Assembly (NCBI GenBank): GCA_947176515.1
Contig: CAMWQZ010000050.1
Location: 1 to 7,161 of the forward strand
DNA length: 7,161 bases
Reading direction: 5' to 3'
Origin: an uncultured Bacteroidales bacterium
GTDB lineage: Bacteria; Bacteroidota; Bacteroidia; Bacteroidales; Muribaculaceae
Below the pieces are notes generated by a model, which did not search any database, had not been told where the DNA came from, and worked only from the letters and a program-made list of their open reading frames with translations. The translations under genes and the position numbers were made by a program. The stretch's first letter is position 1, and each line of letters opens with the position of its first letter. This document shows positions 4,953 through 7,161 of the stretch, piece after piece.

Positions 4953-6092
4953 ATGATTAGTGTTAGGAAATTATTTTATGTGGTTGCTACGCTTGGAATG
5001 TTTGCTTGCCAGAGTAGTGAAAAAGAGCAACAAGACGCAGTTGCTTTGGCTCCTTATGCCTTGTCTTCGATTGAAGATGTCTTTAGCGATGTGGAGATTG
5101 TACCTTTGCTATTCGAGGGAGAAACTTATCCGTCGGTTGCTAATCAGGTGCAGGTTTCAGATGACTATATATTTGTCGGAGATAATAAGAAGCAAATTCA
5201 CGTTTTTGATAAGGACGGACATTATGTCTCTTGCTCGAGCTGGGTGAGAGGTGGCGGTCCTGGTGAGTATGATATGATGATGGGATTTTCATGGAATCCA
5301 TTCAGTAAGTCTATCCAGTTGTTGACGCCTCATAAATTGATGCAGTATGACGTTAACTTTAATCCAATTGGAGAGATAGCATTGCCAACTAAACTTGGTG
5401 AGGATAATTTGATTCTTGACCAAATTTACGGATTATCAAAATATAATAATTTGCTACTGCCTACAGGAACAAGTGAAAGTCCTTATTGTGGTTATATTTT
5501 TGATGCTGCTACAGGAAAAGTCTCTGATAGTTTTGATTACTCAGCCGAGGTTATTGTCCCAATCACTATGCAGGAACAATGTCTTTTTAAGTCTGATGGT
5601 GGCACAATATATTTTGTTGCTCCGGCCTTCACTGGAGAGATATTTTCATTGTCGGATGGCAAGCTGAAAGAGGAAATTACATTTTCATATGATAGCGATT
5701 TTATATCGAAGGCTGACATTTCAAAACATAACGATAATGAAGCTGAGCTTGGACGTTATCTTATGGAGTGTGACAAGAGTATTCCGGTGCGTGTGATGAT
5801 ATCGAATGATAAGGTGCTGACTTATGTGAAGAGAGGGCAGACATTGCGCGATTTTTATGTTATCTTTACTGACCTTGAAAGCGGAGATAACCGCCGCGTC
5901 AATTTATATGACGGAGATTATAGACAATTTCCGTTTGCTGACTATTCAGATGATGACGGCATCTACGTGATTTATGATAAGGAATCGCTGATGGATTCAC
6001 CGAAACTGCTTTTGCACAAGGCTGCAAAGATTGATAGCATTTTTGCCGATGTCGAGGAAGAAAGTCTTATCTTGCTGAAATATAAGTTCTAA
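4953..6092 (+). CDS. Six-bladed beta-propeller lipoprotein
   Basis: This 379-residue protein begins with a lipoprotein signal peptide: basic ISVRK, a hydrophobic stretch at 7-17, and the lipobox-like MFAC with C19 as the lipidated residue. After Cys the sequence QSSEKEQQD is polar and acidic, loosely like the surface-export signal of Bacteroidota lipoproteins, so it may face outward. The body resembles the 6-bladed beta-propeller family typical of Bacteroidales: a strand-rich segment VSDDYIFVGDN (68-78), IHVFDKDGHYV (82-92) and the characteristic GGGPGEY (100-106), with later repeats of short beta strands up to the C-terminal LLLHKAAKIDSIF. Such proteins are usually binding or scaffold proteins with no known catalytic activity; the ligand here is unknown. 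The start has no Shine-Dalgarno, as is normal in this phylum. The gene is much richer in A/T than its neighbours (16 G/C in 60 bases at 5401-5460), suggesting separate ancestry or relaxed codon use. It ends 80 nt before the DUF2851 gene, which has its own promoter. Confidence 0.82.
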   Translation: MISVRKLFYVVATLGMFACQSSEKEQQDAVALAPYALSSIEDVFSDVEIVPLLFEGETYPSVANQVQVSDDYIFVGDNKKQIHVFDKDGHYVSCSSWVRGGGPGEYDMMMGFSWNPFSKSIQLLTPHKLMQYDVNFNPIGEIALPTKLGEDNLILDQIYGLSKYNNLLLPTGTSESPYCGYIFDAATGKVSDSFDYSAEVIVPITMQEQCLFKSDGGTIYFVAPAFTGEIFSLSDGKLKEEITFSYDSDFISKADISKHNDNEAELGRYLMECDKSIPVRVMISNDKVLTYVKRGQTLRDFYVIFTDLESGDNRRVNLYDGDYRQFPFADYSDDDGIYVIYDKESLMDSPKLLLHKAAKIDSIFADVEEESLILLKYKF

Positions 6093-6134
6093 AGCCTCAG
6101 TATATCGTTGATTAGTCAATTTCTTGGCAATTCT

Positions 6135-6166
6135 TTTGCGGTAACCGATGTTTTTCGTTACTTTTG
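6135..6166 (+). promoter_or_regulatory. Promoter of the DUF2851 gene (-33 TTTG, -7 TACTTTTG)
   Basis: TTTG (6135-6138), a 20-nt spacer and TACTTTTG (6159-6166) match the Bacteroidota promoter in both elements and spacing. The -7 box ends 6 nt before the ATG at 6173, so transcription should start at or next to the start codon. It sits in the 80-bp gap after the lipoprotein gene, in which I see no strong terminator. Confidence 0.75.
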
Positions 6167-6172
6167 GCGGTG

Positions 6173-7161
6173 ATGGAGAAACTGATGCACTATGTATGGC
6201 AGCACAAATTGTGGTTGCAAAGCGAAATGACGACCGTCGACGGCCGCCGTGTGCAGGTTATTGACCCCGGGCTTCACAACAACGACGCAGGTCCCGACTT
6301 CTTTAACGCTAAGTTGCAGATCGGGGGCGAAATGTGGTGTGGCAACGTTGAGATTCACGTCCGTGCGTCAGACTGGTTCCGCCACGGACATCAGCGCGAC
6401 ATGGCTTATGACTCGGTGGTGCTCCATGTGGTCGGTAGCGACGATATGAGGATTACACGCGCCGACGGCAGCGAGATACCGCAGCTGGTGATGACGTGTG
6501 CGCCTGATTTTAGTGTGAGTTACGACAGGATGGTCAACAATGCCGACGAGCCGTCGTGTCGCCGTCATCTGTCCGAGCTGTCACCGCTCTACGTCACTGA
6601 CTGGCTGTCGAGCTTGGCTTATGAGCGGCTATATCAAAAGGTTGACCATATACGTTGGCTCTACGACCGACTGGGCGGCAACTGGGCTGAAGTGCTGTAT
6701 GTCACGCTTGCACGTGCGTTAGGTTTCGGTATCAACTCTGAGCCGTTTGAGAGGCTTGCGCTTGCTACGCCGCTCCACTGCCTGATGAAGCACCGCGACT
6801 CGGCAGAGACGGTCGAAGGTATGCTTTTCGGTCAGGCAGGATTTCTTGACAATCCAGGAGACGCGTCGCACTATGTGCAGCGCATGCAGCAAGAGTATGA
6901 ATTCATGAAAGTGAAGTTCGGCTTGCAGCGCCCGTCGTCGCTCGGCTGGCGCATGGCGCGGATGCGGCCACAGAATTTTCCTCACCGCCGCATAGCTACG
7001 CTCGCGGCGCTTGTGTGCCGTGGTTTCGGAGTTGCGTCAGATATATTTAATGTTACGAGCGAAGCGGATGCACGGCGTCTGTTTGATATAGAGCTGACAG
7101 GATACTGGTCGCGTCGTTATAATTTTATGTCTGACTCGGCCCCGTCGGTGAGGGCGTTGAG
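6173..7161 (+). CDS. DUF2851 family protein (C-terminus cut by window edge)
   Basis: Hand translation from the ATG at 6173 stays open for 329 codons to the window end. The family is usually about 420-430 residues, so roughly three quarters is present. The N-terminus MEKLMHYVWQHKLW matches the usual MEKLLHYCWKHK-type start, supporting this ATG over the Met at codon 5. Conserved motifs follow: VIDPGLHNNDAGPDFFNA (29-46), GNVEIH (57-62), SDWFRHGH (66-73) and AYDSVVLHVV (78-87), then a helical region including TLARALGFGIN. There is no signal peptide or membrane segment, so it is cytoplasmic. The family is widespread in Bacteroidota and has no established function that I know of. The PDF...VEIH arrangement is suggestive of a nuclease-like core, which is inference only. 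Base composition is G/C-rich (38 of 60 at 6541-6600), like the envelope genes and unlike the lipoprotein gene beside it. Confidence 0.9.
   Translation, partial: MEKLMHYVWQHKLWLQSEMTTVDGRRVQVIDPGLHNNDAGPDFFNAKLQIGGEMWCGNVEIHVRASDWFRHGHQRDMAYDSVVLHVVGSDDMRITRADGSEIPQLVMTCAPDFSVSYDRMVNNADEPSCRRHLSELSPLYVTDWLSSLAYERLYQKVDHIRWLYDRLGGNWAEVLYVTLARALGFGINSEPFERLALATPLHCLMKHRDSAETVEGMLFGQAGFLDNPGDASHYVQRMQQEYEFMKVKFGLQRPSSLGWRMARMRPQNFPHRRIATLAALVCRGFGVASDIFNVTSEADARRLFDIELTGYWSRRYNFMSDSAPSVRAL

Noticed and set aside
6093..6134. Possible terminator after the lipoprotein (TTGA-TTAG-TCAA)
   Set aside because: The stem is only 4 A/T-rich base pairs and is not followed by a clean T-run, so it is too weak to call.
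6158..6985. Minus-strand open frames opposite the DUF2851 gene
   Set aside because: They overlap strongly conserved DUF2851 coding sequence and give His/Arg-rich products with no family resemblance.

Overview
The window looks like a chromosomal segment of a Bacteroidales bacterium, plausibly Muribaculaceae or a relative. The evidence is the Bacteroidota promoter signature TTTG-N19-20-TAnnTTTG upstream of genes, the absence of Shine-Dalgarno sequences, and the protein families present: a short-form phosphatidylserine decarboxylase with two N-terminal membrane helices, a DUF2851 protein, a six-bladed beta-propeller lipoprotein and a DUF234-type ATPase. The genus assignment is only a guess from codon and base use.

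The left two thirds are on the minus strand. Read in the direction of transcription (right to left) they hold: an LPS/Kdo-kinase-like protein (4737-3982); a standalone ATPase with a nuclease-like C-terminus (3891-2554); a Gtf3/galactofuranosyltransferase-like glycosyltransferase (2513-1485); a LicD-family phosphotransferase (1440-613); and the N-terminal three quarters of phosphatidylserine decarboxylase psd (513 to beyond position 1). The right third is on the plus strand: a beta-propeller lipoprotein (4953-6092) and the first 329 codons of a DUF2851 protein (6173 to beyond 7161). The two groups diverge from a 215-bp A/T-rich spacer (4738-4952). No stretch over 300 bp lacks a gene. I see no tRNA, rRNA, CRISPR array or transposase.

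Most minus-strand genes concern the cell envelope: a lipid or lipopolysaccharide kinase, a glycosyltransferase with a LicD phosphotransferase that probably adds a phospho-substituent to a surface glycan, and phosphatidylethanolamine synthesis. The glycosyltransferase and LicD genes are probably one transcript, with a 44-nt gap and no promoter between them. The ATPase does not fit this theme. It is richer in A/T than its neighbours, has its own very good promoter, and that promoter is embedded in a perfect 21-bp-arm inverted repeat (3900-3942). This gene with its palindrome is the most unusual item here and looks like an independent accessory unit.

Other notable points: a REP-like hairpin overlaps the glycosyltransferase stop codon; several -7 promoter boxes sit only 6-16 nt before start codons, implying leaderless or near-leaderless mRNAs; and the lipoprotein gene is markedly A/T-rich.
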